From Sabethes cyaneus (taxonomy: Eukaryota; Arthropoda; Insecta; Diptera; Culicidae), in NCBI RefSeq assembly GCF_943734655.1, contig NC_071354.1, positions 1,523,001-1,587,000 of the forward strand: a DNA stretch of 64,000 bases, written 5' to 3'. Below the pieces are notes generated by a model. It was not told the DNA's origin and ran no database searches. It worked only from the letters and a program-made list of their open reading frames with translations. The stretch's first letter is position 1; each line of letters starts with the position of its first letter. Of the stretch, positions 47,290 to 60,479 are shown piece by piece. The position numbers were made by a program, and so were the translations under genes.

Positions 47290-50200
47290 TTCCCTTCAGA
47301 AATGGTGTTGGCTCGGGTGACCAGCTGACCGCTCTCTGCGGTGATACGTGTTGAAAATAAAAAGTTGTCATTCAAAAAATTTACCTATTTGTTTTTAAAT
47401 CCATCAGTACGTTTTATAGAAGCCTTCAATAGTTGTATCTTAAAATGAAATCTAAATTATAATTCCCCAAATAAATTTTCCATTTGTTTTTTTTTTCATG
47501 TGATGTCAAATAACTTCATACCCCACCTCCCTCCTACGTCACAAATCGTCACGATTAGGTCAACCCCCCCTTCCCCTGTAAGCGTGACGTACTTTGTGGA
47601 TGGCCCTTTAGACATAATTTTTGAGCAATCGACAGTACCAAAATCCGTGAAAGGTGCATGTTTCCTTCTATCAAACACGTTGGTAAAGTTTCATCCAAAT
47701 CAGAAAGGATCATTTCAGATTTCAGATGATTTTGCGTGGAATTGCTCTAGAGTTCCTTTTTTGACGTCTTAGTGGAATCTGAAATTAAAGAAAGAAAACA
47801 GAAGTAGCTGAATTATAGTGTTCTCAGAACTCGGTGAAATTTTGTTTTCAAACAGTAAAGATCTAAAGACCTACGGTTCTCTACGGTTCTAAAGATCATT
47901 TTCTATGTCCTTTCAACGTGCCAATATAATTGGAGTTTGATCAAAATGAAATTTTCTTTAAATGTAGGACATATTCTAAATGTAGAACCCTTCGATTGTT
48001 ATTTTTCATTCTACAAATTTTGATTACATGTGCTATGAAACTGTCAATAAAAATAATAATGGCTTCTAGTATTTTTTCACCGTTCACCATTAGTAAACCT
48101 CACATGCGACAAGTCGTTCGCCTTGGTTTGTTCGTAAAAATTACCTTAAACGTAAAGTAGTACCACAGAATTGAAGTGGAAGTTCGAATGATTTGGCGAT
48201 CAAAAATGGTAACACAGTCTCTTTTTTTATGGAAAGCTTTTTCCACAGAAAGAAATAGCTGTAATATAAGCAGACCATTCGCTACCTATCACTGCTATAT
48301 GTTTTTCTTGCCTTCGTGCGCGTTCGTGTGTTTTCGTGGAAAAACACACTTTTGCCACAAACACACGCCGGTTCGCTAGTATCTGATAGAAGGTAGCCTG
48401 TACGTGTTTGGATTTCAACTTGCACTTCTGTTCTGTGGTAGTACTCTGCCTACCTAGATCTCCATGAGTCATCGATATTCTGTAATCATTAAACCCCTGT
48501 CCTTTCCGGAGGATCCTGTTGACATCCCTAATTTCATTTCTTTCTTCTATCGCCAAAAGACTATTTCTCTGCTGACTGCTTCTCGAGTCATTGTTGTGTT
48601 CACGAACGATGATGAAATGACATTTATGACATTGTGACAGAAGGTTTGTTTTAACGTTAAAGACAGTTTGTGTAATTGTGACAGTTTTTCCAGTGCTTTT
48701 CTTAGAGACTGTTTTAGTTTCTCCGCATTTATCATCAATAATATTTTAGTGAAATCTTCCGAAAACCTTGTAAAAGTAATGTTCATTCTGTTATGTTTTA
48801 TTTTAACTTTTCTATACATATTTTCAAACGTTCACCTCCACCGCATGTGTGTACTGCTTGTTGAAATCATTCTTGCCCTGACGTTGCATTGATGACGGTA
48901 CGAACCGCACCAACCAGCGATAAGGTTCTACTTCCCAACCCAACCGGCCAGTCAGCGTTGACCCCGGTCAGGGACAGTCTCCGAAGCTTCAGCAGCAGCC
49001 AGCAGTACAATAACCCCGGCGACTGGTCAGCAGTTCCGTCATAGTGTGTGCCGTTCGTCCTCACGAATGCATGAAATTAAAAATTACCTCTATCTGATAA
49101 ATGATACCACTTTATTTCACCTCAATAAAGCAATAAATTGCTTTATTTTCAATACAAATTCCTCTGGGATGAGAATCGTTCGATGCGTTGCAATGGTTTA
49201 GCGTAGGGCCGGTACTGACTGTTTGGGATGGATTTAATTTCCAGCCGATTATTACCAGCACCTCCAAGCGAGAAGTATTCTCGGTCGGTAGGAAACAGAA
49301 CGTAGCGTTGCAATCTTTCTTTTTCGCACCTTGTCTTGCGGCGGGCTCTAACCGGCATTTATGCTGGTTGCCATATTTTAACTCTACGAAACAAAACCGC
49401 CGGTCAGGGCGGAGTGTGTGGTGCGAACGAGATCACTTACAGAAATAAAAATATGAGATGCCATGAACATTTCGTAAGCAGGCAACGACGGTGAGGATTT
49501 CGGCGAGAAAGTGAGAGAGAGGGTTGAAGGTGGATATATTCAGCGCGTGAGCAAGTTCCCGATAATTGCAGCAGTCAATTTACATTTAATATCAACCTGG
49601 ACAACGGAGAATGCGCGCGTGGATTTCACAGGTTCAACTGCACAGGGCAGAATGCGGGCTTAGTGGCACTGCTCGGGGAGTACGGCCAGTGGAAGGCGAA
49701 CGCGAGAAGTCCAAAGGGACAGACAGCGTATCGTTAAAAGTCGAGGATTCATGCTGAGAACCAGTCAAATTGTGGAATGAATAAATTGGATGCTAGGAAA
49801 ATTGCACTTTGCACAGCAGTGGAGCCACGAAGGCGATGGCGATGGTCTTAAACTTGTTACATTTTTTAAAGAACGATTCTCGTTTATTGTTTTAACGTTC
49901 AATAGTTATTTGCTTTCGATTGTCGTAAAAAATAAAAACTAAAAAGATTAGATTGCATTTCTGGTTCAATCGAAGTTGTATAGTTGTGTAATATCGTGTG
50001 CAATATATGCAACTTGTTTTTACATCCTGTTAAGTCATTGGTTTATTGATTGTCAGTTAAAATTTATTTATTTCAGAGAGGTTGAGACATAAAAAATTGT
50101 TCAAGGTAAATTACTTCGTCACACATTTGCTGCATTCCTTTCTTTTTTGAGGTTAATTGTTAATAAGGTTAATAATAATAAATAGAAGAATAAAATCAAA

Positions 50201-53200
50201 CAAATAAAAAATCAAATGTTGTGCTAGCACTCTACTCTATGATTTTTAATAGTAGGACAAATGCTCACAGAAATTCACCCACTAGGTATATGGTCTAGAG
50301 TTGGTCGCAATGGTAACCTCAGTTGACATTTTTGTTTCATTTCATCACACTGTCGTTGGGTACTTGACGGGCAAAGTTCGTAAATCTTCCTGGGAACTTT
50401 CCACAGCAGCTCTGGCGTTAGACAAACGAAATCTCCAACCGTCACTCCTGCACGCTTGCCAGCCTGACGTTGTCGGGGTGAGTTTATCAATCAAAAAATC
50501 GACACGCTTGACAGGTGGAACGAGCAATTCACTCGCGCTCGAACACTTTAGGCCGAATGCTATGTAGTAGCTGGTGTCCCCAAGCATAAGGGCGCTCCAA
50601 ATGTTTCCTGCTACGGTCGCGATTGAGAAGCATTATCACTTCAACAGCATGGTCGGCTCTCATTTCACTCGGCGGCACGATCGTCGGCGGATGATGACGT
50701 TTCGATTTCAATTGAACCGGAAAGTGTGCCCACTTCGTACGTAGTGGAGTAACGTGGGCTGAAATGTGCTCTGCTCGCACTAAAAGCTAATACTGTTTGT
50801 GTTTGGCATTTCAATAGCTCTGCCATTCAACTTTCGGCTCGTAGCTGGGAAAAGCACAAATAAAAGTGAAAATCTAATTGGCACATGGCTGCCGTCTCGA
50901 AATCATCGGTTCGGATTGACTGGAGATTGTAGGGTAGAAAAAAGTTCGCCCATATCCAGCGTTCGCTCACATTCAGGCTTGGTTTCGCAAACTCATTTCC
51001 TCGTCGGCACTGCACCGCCGGTGGTGGGTGGGCAATTATTTCATTCCGATTATTGCCGAGAGATGCTCACGTTGATGAGGGTGAAACTGAAATGGCACCG
51101 TGTATTTATCCGCTGTTGAGACTGAAAGTAAAAGGAAATCGAATAAAATTTACAATCGGGTAGAATATGCACTGGAATGATCCGAAACTTTCTACCCGCT
51201 CAATGTGCAGCGTAAAGTTCAAATTCTCAAGTAGAGAGGAAAAGTAAAAGTTTATTGTTGTTACTTTAGAACAAATTGGTTTATAACGGAACAGATGATT
51301 GTAACTGACAGCGAAAATACTGATTGGTACTATAATATTTATCATTTATTGATTATTATATAATTGTAACACTCTTACAATTTTTGGTAATCGTGTCACC
51401 ATAAATTAAATAGTTTTCTTTTACAAAACATAATAGTATTGTTTCAATGATTTATTTAAAAACAGCCGTTGATTTTTTAATAGATAACTGTTACCCCTTA
51501 ATAAACAAATCCGAATCGCATCCCCGTGGAAGAGTTTAAAGATTTAAAAACTAATTTAATTTTTTTCCATAAAACTAGCAAACACGGTAAACGTTTCCAC
51601 ACGTGCTCTCGAAAGCCCAGCAGAATTAAACTTCTCGCTAACCTGTTGAGTTCACGGCAATTCATTTTCCGACCGATGACAGCCTCAGACACGTACACTT
51701 CATATAGCCACTTTCGAGCGAACTGCCAGTGGAAAATCTCCGCATCATTCCCGCATAGCCGTCCGTCCGGCGGATAGATAGATAGAACCTGCAACTTTGT
51801 GCAGTGAATCATTTGTGCGGAACATTTTCCCCCGCATCCTTTCATCCTGCAGTCTTTTCGAATTTAGCTGCACGGTCATAAATTACTGGTACGAGCTGGA
51901 CGCGTTCCTCTGCATCCACGGACTGCAGCAGTTATGATGACTGATTTCGAGATGCGTGTTTTGAGTAAGGAGATTGCCATAGCTTAAACGTGGATATGCT
52001 CAGTACCTAACTATGTAGCATGAATAGCGGCCTCCAGCGGACGAAGGCTATAGGGGCCGCGTAAAATGTTTTAAAAGCACGTGACACAATTTTCCGCTTG
52101 TTGTGCACCGTTGTCGCTTAGTGGGTTAGTTGTCCTATCCGGTGGTCACTTGACATTGTACACGGAAAAAGTACTATGCAGCCCATATTTGTGCTTTGCA
52201 GTGGATGAGACCTAACGATGCTGGTTAGCATTAAGCAAAATAATATGGCAATGAGTCTGAATCACGTGTGAATAAAATCCTGCTGAAGAGCTGAATTAAT
52301 CACAATCACAGGTTTTGTTGACAAAGTGAAAGGTCACATTCTCATCGGCATTTTCACTAATTTCATTCAAAATCGTGTGTGCAAACTATTAAAGCTAACT
52401 GTCTGCTGACATAATAAAGTCCGCTAAATTTCCAAAGTGAACGGAAAAAATCCTTTCAAATGCGTAGAACCAACCAGACTTATCTCTTGTCTCTTCTTCG
52501 CATACCATTTTGTAAGCGGGCAAAGCCTGTATGCATCAGTTTATCTTTATGAATATGAAATGTTCCTGCGATTCATCTCATCCCGGTCGGTGGTTGGCAA
52601 TCTACCATGTGTTCGCCTTATTTCTGCAGAGTCATTAATAAAATACGTACTCACTAAACAGCGTCCCTCCTGTTCGCGTCGTCGCGAATGCGATTTCCCT
52701 GTCGAAGGTGCGTTTACCGCTTTCCCGTCTTCCCGCCTTTTCGGAACGGGACTCTTGCGCTGAGGTCGCACAGTTGGCAAGCGAACTCGTTTGTCTTTTT
52801 TCGGCTTATATCTTGCCCTGCAGCCGGCTTTGAAATCTAGGAACGTCTCAAGAAGCTTGTATCAGCCGGGTTAGAAAATACGCTGAAAGTGTGCTCGGTG
52901 CTCTTACCTTTCGCAGCACAAGTTATACGCTGGAGAACCCATTCCATTCCAGGCTGTGCAGAACTTGTTCATGCATCCTACAATTCAATTATACGTTCGT
53001 GGTACAGATCCTGTTGATCACTGCGAAATTTACCAACTTGCGTCGGTGAAAGGGCTAGAAAATGCGTTCGGTATGTTACCCTGTTTTGCCAAGATTCTCC
53101 ACATGCTCTCGAAAGCTTCGTCAAACTTTCAGCTTCAAAGACCTAGACCCGTAGCGAAGGGTTCGACGGTTTGTTCCGAACCTGTCCTCGGCAATAGGGG

Positions 53201-53960
53201 ATAATGCAAAACGCCTACGGCTGCTGCCCGCTGATATTTAGGTCATGATTACGACTGTATGATAATGGAAGTATAATTTATGCATAACTTTCGTTCCCTT
53301 TCATGTTCACAGCGGGATCAAAGATGCAATTGCAGGCAATCGTAAGTTCTTGTCTGTCGGCAAACGCGAGTGCAACGGGAAGTGCAGTGCGTAAAGTGAC
53401 AATAGTAGGTCAACCGATGTACGAGTTCCGATTGTAGTCGGGTTGTGTTGTTCTCCATAGCTGTTACGGCACGACGGTGACCCGGTTCTTCGGTTATCCC
53501 GCAGCGGATGTCGGAAGAGGTGTTCTCGTAATTAAGATCCGTCTAGCTATCCTATCCGACGAGCATCGCTCGTTTGTAGGATTCGACGAAAGCGCTAGTA
53601 GTTTGTTGAACAGAAAATTATATTTTAAAGAATATTTTTGCGGAAATTGAATTTAATTCTTACCGTATATTCCAAATTTTGATCAAATAGTTTCTACAGA
53701 GCAATATTTTTTGCCATCGGTTTTTCTTTACATCTTTTCATGAATGCTAGTCCAAACCTAAGCTTCCTTGAGTTGGACTCTTTTCATCTGCATTGTAGAG
53801 GGATGCCATTTAGAAATTTTGAAAAATAGTCATTTTTTTAATTTGAAATATCAGCACGTGACTCATTTAAGGATAGGCTTTACAAAATAGTGAATTTCCA
53901 AAGTCAACTTAAGCATGCAATCGAAAATTAAGTAGCATCATGTTTGGGATTTGCTGTACT
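47290..53960. other. no supported gene
   Basis: Frames are short, many lacking ATG. A perfect hairpin with 10-bp arms AATAAAGCAA/TTGCTTTATT and loop TAAA sits at 49124-49147. A C-rich stretch at about 47520-47590 with ACGTCAC...GTGACGT ends resembles a common insect repeat, but its extent is unclear. GC-richer DNA at about 48890-49060 is closed by stops in all frames I checked. Confidence 0.45.
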
Positions 53961-54025
53961 CGCAAATGTTACAAAAAGGCATTTCTGCTGCCTTAGTACT
54001 TAGTAGTGTTTCAGTGGATCGTATG

Positions 54026-54417
54026 CAGGGATGGTTCGATCACTTTGACTCAATTTTGATTCATTTGACAGTACCGTCTTAACGGAGCGAAATATGACAA
54101 AGTTATGTATGGGACATTTGTAGAACAGGTTATTATCTATAATTTTGCTGAATAGAGTTTTGCTGTATCGTTTGTAGTTACGGCGCTACAGTGCTAGTAT
54201 CTTATTAGTGACTAAATAAACGTTCATTTAGTCACTGATGAGTTACTAGCGTTGTAGCACCATATCTACAAACGATACAGCAAAACTTTCTTTAGAAAAA
54301 TTTTAGATTAGAACTAGTTCTACAAATGTCCCATATAGAACATTGTTATATTTGGCTCGGCTGAGACGGTACTGTCAAATGATTCAAAATTGAGTCAAAG
54401 TGATCGAACCATCCCTG
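54026..54417. mobile_element. hAT-like foldback MITE, 392 bp
   Basis: It begins CAGGGATGGTTCGATCAC and ends with the inverted copy. Inverted similarity continues through most of both halves (arms about 190 bp, e.g. GCTGTATCGTTTGTAG and TAGTCACT near the centre). It is flanked by an exact 8-bp duplication ATCGTATG (54018-54025 and 54418-54425), as expected of hAT elements. It has no coding capacity. The host site is a Helitron-like head: joining the flanks across the duplication restores a head-like CGTATGTTCCTTATAGA string. Confidence 0.88.
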
Positions 54418-54425
54418 ATCGTATG

Positions 54426-54995
54426 TTCCTTATAGAGTTAAAAACTACTGAACAGGTAGGGGTTTTTGGGGCCAGGGAAAGTTCTTATGATGGTTATATA
54501 CCCCTCCCCCCAATAAGAGGGGGGGGGGAAGGTCTCCTATACAAATCTATACCTATAAAAATGGATTTCTGTCTGCCTGCCCGTATGTTTCTTATAGAAT
54601 CGATAAGTATTGAGCCGATCGGCGTGGAAATTTGCATGTAGGAGTTTATGGGACCGGGGAAGGTTCTTATGATGGTTAGAGACCCCTCCCTCTACTAAGA
54701 GGGGGGCTCGCATATAAATCTATACCTATAAAAATGTATTTCTGTCTGTATGTCTACGTATGTTCCTTATAGAATCGAAAACTACTGAACCGATCGGCGT
54801 GAAAATTTGTATGTAGAGGTTTTTGGGGCCTGGGAAGGTTCTTATGACGGTTAGAGATCCCTACCTCCAGTAAGAGGGGGGGCTCCCATACAAACGAAAC
54901 AAAAATTTCTGCATAATTCAGGAACTACTCAAGCAAATGGAACAAAATTTGGCATGTGTTTTGGAGACAGGATTTTTTTTAAAGATGGTTGATAT
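54426..54995 (+). mobile_element. tandem truncated heads of the Helitron-like family
   Basis: Three head modules follow one another head to tail. The first starts in the DNA interrupted by the hAT MITE. The second starts TCTATACCTATAAAAATGG at 54546 and the third starts TCTATACCTATAAAAATG at 54719. Each carries a short degenerate GTCT tract, CTTATAGAATCG, AACTACTGAACCGATCGGCG or a variant, the CCCCTCCC/AGAGGGGGG block and ATACAAA. Each new head starts right after ...ATACAAA of the previous one, at an A/T junction. The third runs one satellite-like unit further and stops at about 54990. No CTAG tail is present. Confidence 0.8.
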
Positions 54996-55284
54996 TTTCC
55001 GTGAAATGGTACATTCCGCGTAAGGTTTTTCGCGAAATGTTATTCCGCCAGGGGCATAGCCAGAAAAGTTTCTTGGCGGTGGGATTTATAAAAAAATCGT
55101 ATATAGCCTAACATTATGCAGTTTATTCAAGAAATGGAGAATTATTTTCAGTTAAAAGCTATTTAGGTTGAAATTGAGTGTTCTTCGTTTGACAAAAAAA
55201 TCAAATTGAAATAAAATAAAAGAAATGTTAAAATTTTGCTTCTAAGTTGGCATCGAGACATGTTGTATGTTCGAATCTCGGCTG

Positions 55285-56215
55285 GGAGAGGCTGTAAGAG
55301 TCCATAGGATCGATTCTCTTCGAGACGCGGCCAGGGCCGAAACAAGCTGACAACTTATCCTGCATGCTTTTCAAGATCGCTCTTGAGGGGGTAATTCGAC
55401 AAGCAGATATCCAATCGAGAAGTTTGATTTTTAGTAATTGTAGCAAACTACGCAGACTATGCTCTTTGATATTAAAGCCAGAAACATTACCACGGCGGAG
55501 GCCGTTTGCGCTAGACTGAAAGCAGAGGTCAGGAGGATTGAGCTTAAAATAAAGTCGAAGACAAAATACATACATGATAGAGACTCAACCGAGACCAACG
55601 CGCGCTTTTCGCGAACGGTAATTGTTGACAACGACGAACTAGAAGTGGTAGATGGGTTCGTGTATGTGGGATCGCTGGTGGCCGCGGACAGCAACACAAA
55701 ACAAATGAAGAGATCCAGCGACGTATTCAAGCAGGACATCGAGTCTACTTTGTCCTTCGCAATAGGGTACGATCAGGAGGCATAAGCCACCGTACGAAGC
55801 TGACAATGTACAAACCCCCTACTAGACCGAGAGTTTTTAGGAATTTGACAATGCGCACTGAGGACATACACGCCCTTGCGGACGATATTTGGCGGAGTAC
55901 AAGCTGGAAGTGAAGTGTGACGCAGGTGCATGAATCAAAGGACACTACTAACGGATTTGGCGATAGTCGGTAAGCTACGGTGAACAGGATACGTCGTAAG
56001 GAAAATGGTTCTATTCAACAACCCCACCGGCACCCAAAACAGAGGGACGTGCGATATGGCTTGACCGAGTCTAACCGACATTTATTATTTTTTAAATAGA
56101 AAAAAAAACTACAACTTCAGAAACGCCTGCGAAATGAGCGACGAGTAGCCCAAAATCAAGTTGAATGAAGCTTAAAACAGCACGAACCATCCCGAACCTA
56201 AGCTGCTGACGTCTA
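55285..56215 (+). pseudogene. RTE relic, same subfamily as the 11.6-kb element
   Basis: It opens with a decayed copy of SPFETRRGLRQGDGLSCMLF and ALEGVIRRAGIE (about 55310-55420). The FADD segment has become a shifted YADY-like string. ARNITTAEAVCARLKAE and RTVIVDNDELEVVDGFVYVG (55480-55675) follow the parent closely. The remaining C-terminal part is broken by many shifts plus an A/T-rich insertion near 56085-56115. It ends in a GACGTCTACGACGAGGG tail at about 56205-56222 after a decayed terminal coding block. It is 5' truncated. Confidence 0.85.
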
Positions 56216-56224
56216 CGACGAGGG

Positions 56225-59200
56225 TCGTAGGAAATGTTACTCAAATTCAATCCATTTGCGTTAAAAGTTACTGAACTTCTACTGAATATTTGATAGAAAA
56301 GTGAAAATGAAACTTTAAAACCAATCGTTATGCTGAAGTGAAACCCGTTTGAAGCGAAGAGGTGTTGCTTCAGTTCAGAAACCGAACCTTCATTGCTTCA
56401 TTGTCGAATCGCAACGATTTAGGTCTGCAATTGAAAGTGAGGTTGCTGGGTCTGCTCTAAACTGATGGCTGTGAAATTTCAAGCTTGAAATTGTAGAACA
56501 AATTTCCTTCCGGGGACGCGGGGGGGAGGGGTGTTTGTTTTAGTTATCAAACTTATGAAACTTGTGTATGCTTATAATTTATATAAGCATTATTAAAGAT
56601 TGAAAAAGGCTTTTCAATAAACTTCATTCAGTCTTGCACGCGTCCAATTATCATTGACTTTCCCTAATTGCAAACAATAAGTAAAAAACTGGCTTCCCAA
56701 AGGCTACAGGTACGATTAATCTGATGATTACAACCACTGAGATTACCGTTATCAACCATCCCTTGCAGGAAGATCTCGTGATTAGTAATGATGGCGGAGA
56801 TACTCCTCATTGTCACGCGAAATTTTCTTTCTTGCCATATGCTGGTTGTGTTGCTTCGCTGAAAAGTTTAGTTATCTCCCGAAGTGGTTGTTTTATTTGG
56901 AATTTAACATACATCAAAAACCGTCTTTGCCTGTTGGTGCCCTTCGTTTGAGCCCTCAGCGCTTTCAGTGTTATAAATTGATTTCGTTCCTCTCTTACCG
57001 CCAAACCGCCGCCACCGATGGGAGGAAGAAATTGAAAATAATTTCCCCCCAGTCCAGCTCGGACATAGCACCGTTTTAGTCGGCTGAGAAATGCGCAATC
57101 TTGAAGCTATCTGTTATGCTTTTTTGCTTGTCTTTCGGCCAGCCTTGGTACGGGAAATGACATCGGCCATTAGTCATCGTCGATCGTCGCTCGCTTTGCA
57201 CCAACTGGACCAGAGACAATCCGCGGCGCGGAAGAGGGACACTACTTTCAAGAGCAAAACGGCTGACTGAATTCGCGTTGGCCGCCCGCTAATCTAATCT
57301 CGTAATGCAAAACCCACATTTATCTTCGCCTCGTATCAACTTGCACTGCGGAAGAATCGGCAATGGCCCCTTCGAAGAGTCCACTGCGTAGCTTCAGTGA
57401 GCGTTCTGGGCAGGCCCGGTGGTTGCAGCGGAACAATCGCTGATCAAGCCAAACTGATGCCGAGTGTGCGGCTCACAAAGAAGCAAGAAAAACAGCCGCT
57501 TCCCAGGAAAATGCAAGACCTGCTGATTATTTGTGTAAAAAATTAAACGAGTAAACAAAAATATCCTTTGCTGCGTATTATCAAATTTGCAGCACCATTA
57601 ATTATATCTGCTTCCAGCGTTGCAGCCTTTTCTGCTTTGTGCTTTCTTGCGATTGAGCAAAGAGTTTGCAGTGCTGCCGGTCTATCTAAAAAGCGTCAAC
57701 TATAAAATCAATCATTAAAGGTATGCTTCCTTTCAGAATTAATCTTATGTTTAGAATTTTCTAAAACCCTTCGTTATTTCCTTGAATGGATTCTAATAAG
57801 GTGAATTTTCCACAGCCTATAACAGCGCGTAAAACTAACATGTACACATTAAATGGTTACATTCTACCGTTTAATTCTCTGCCGTACACTTTTGCCATCT
57901 TTCGTTGTCTTCTTCCCCTTCTACGAGTACAGTCTATTCGCGACTTCCAGTCTAATCAAACGTAAAAATCTTTCAATTAAAATTAAACTCCGCGATAAAC
58001 CCTACAGGACAGCAACAAAAGTAACAGTCCTGCGAGAGACCGCCAAGGTGATGATTACACGGTAGCAAACTGATTCGCCAAAGAGCAGGACTTGCTCTGT
58101 GGAAACATTTAATTGCACGGATGATTCTTGATTTTCGTTCCGTTCGTTTCGTCTTGCATTCTTCCAATCGCCACTCCTTGCCGGGATTGAGATCACTATC
58201 ATCGATCGGTCGGTCGGCCGGTCTGACGAAAGGTAGGACGAAGCATGCAAGGCAATGAATATTCATAGCTCATAAACGGACCATGATGCCGAGTCCGGTG
58301 CAGGTCGTCGAAGTCTCCGGTGTGGCGCTAATTGACTTACTATATCTACTCGGTGCTAATTGGATGCTAGTTTCTACTAAATTGTTCTTATCGAAGTTGC
58401 AAGGGTGGATAGATGGCGTGTAGCATCTTCACAATTATCGCGAGCAATTGAAGGAGTGGTCGAGGCTTTCTCTTGATTGAAGCGTAACGCTAAATTAAAA
58501 TCATCCGTACACTCTGCGAGAAAGTGCGTTTGCCTCGAAGGTCTTCGGGACTGATTCTGTGCGGTTCAGCAACTCAGCGGCTGTTACGATGAGGTTAATT
58601 TAAGCTTGAAGCATAAAACGATGCTGCAGTCATAATTGGTTTCTGTAGAGATCGCGGACTTCGGATGAATTGTTGTTAGGAAGTAGTAAATTATTGCATG
58701 TTAATAATGTACGGAAAAGGCAGTATCCCGGTAGCTATTTGTTTTAGTTGAGTCAACAAACTATTATTACCTTGAGTGTATGTCGGCCGCAGTCCTGTAC
58801 TGGAGTGGTGATAATATTGGTGCATTTAAATTATAACCTTTCCGGACCTAAATATAGTTCATATACTTTTTGAGTAAAGCAGAATGGCAAAGAGGGTAAC
58901 GATAAAAAAGAAGGAAAATAATTGTAGTTTAAAATATTACTTCGAGAATCCTTTTTAATACAGCTTTGCTGAAAATGTTTGAGTTTTGCTAGACATTTCA
59001 CATCGTTTGATTCGGGAAGCGTCCAATATTTTTCGCCGATGCTGCTCAAGTAATCGTTTTACAACAGGCCTATGGGTGCACGCTCCTCCACAGAGTCGTT
59101 TGAGAACGATTCTACCGCACATAATAAGAACGACGGTTAGCCTTTAGGTTCTTTTACACTGCCGTTCAATGATGATGACGAGAAAATTTGCCGATTTTCA

Positions 59201-60234
59201 TGGGTTTTTATGTTTAAACAAACCTTCTTCGCTCGACTCTTGGAAGTGTGCTGTTTTGTAAACGTTGCTGCAAGTTGTCCTGAATTCAATATTTACCGGT
59301 GTATCGGAACTTGCGAAGACGAAGAAAGACGATTTCGTAATTTGCGCATATGTATTTCAGTTTATGCCACGATGATCGTGCATTCTGAGGAAATTGCTAT
59401 TGGCAACTTTTTCATCTCTTTTTTCCTCGCAAACCTAATTTCGGTTTTCATTCTCTGTAGCTGCACACAACGAGCAAATTTTCATCAACTGCACCATCGC
59501 TCAATCGACAAAAGACATTGCAGAGCGGCGGAACGGCAAGGTTTGTTTAGGGATCTCTCCAGGATACCATTAAATTAACAAGCGTAATGTAGGGAATGCC
59601 GCAGACAGTAAGGACTTGGTGCAAGCAACGCATCAGCCAACGATTAAACCTCCAACACTGCTGCCGTTGGCGTTGGCAGTTCATCAGCGGTATACTTCTT
59701 ATACAACAGCCTGCGGACAGGGTGTGAACATAAACGAATCAATTTAGATTTGTTCTTAGGAGGTGTTAATAACCGACGAAATGGGTTGAATTCAAAAGCT
59801 GCTTGATCGACAGGAAGTGCTTTCCGATCATTATTTGCTAACATGTGACTTTATCCCGGAGGTGATTTGCTCTTTTAGGATTAAAAACTAACCTTCCACT
59901 ACAGTAAGCGTGTTGACTAGAATGTTTAGTAGAAGAACAATAAATATTCTTTCCATGCCGATCCACAAACATCGAATATTTTGATCAACTTCTCCATATG
60001 CTATGCATATATTTAGTTCACTTGCTTCGTAGAAGACATCGCTCCCTCGCTGTCACTGCTAACATACCACATAAAAAGGGTCAACGTGGTAGCGACCGCA
60101 CACCGTACCTCGTCGGAAAACCTACAGACACTACACACCGACTCCTAGTACCGAAATGACAACAAGACAAACTACAAATCAAACTCCAAACAATAAACAC
60201 AGCACAGGAAAAAACAATCATGTTTTATATGCAA
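56225..60234. other. no supported gene
   Basis: I see no recognisable domain. The longest plus frame, 59210-59578 (122 codons), is Cys/Phe-rich and unrecognised. A GGTCGGTCGGCCGGTC short repeat lies at about 58206-58221. No mobile-element ends occur before element B. Confidence 0.45.
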
Positions 60235-60479
60235 CTAGCTGACCCGACAAACTTCGTATTGCCACAAATTAACCTGTGTTGTACATAAATCATGAATCTC
60301 GGATGATCTTTGTCACTTCTCGAGTTTTGCAAGCCCCCCAGTGGGCGGCGCTTCCGACGGCGGGTCACCGGCAACACTCGCGACCGGCTCGTCCTGAATG
60401 ATCTAGTGTTACTATAGATAGTTTTTGTGGTCTTGTTATTGATTAATGTTTTATGGAAGAGTCTCGAATTTCTCGAGTT

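Noticed and set aside
47515..47600. C-rich stretch with ACGTCAC...GTGACGT ends, reminiscent of a common insect repeat
   Set aside because: I could not define ends, arms or a target duplication, and the recollection of similar repeats is not proof.
55003..55080. TTTCGCGAAA-type and GGGGCATAGCCAG strings resembling ends of other DNA transposons
   Set aside because: Only isolated single ends are visible, with no partner repeat or duplication.
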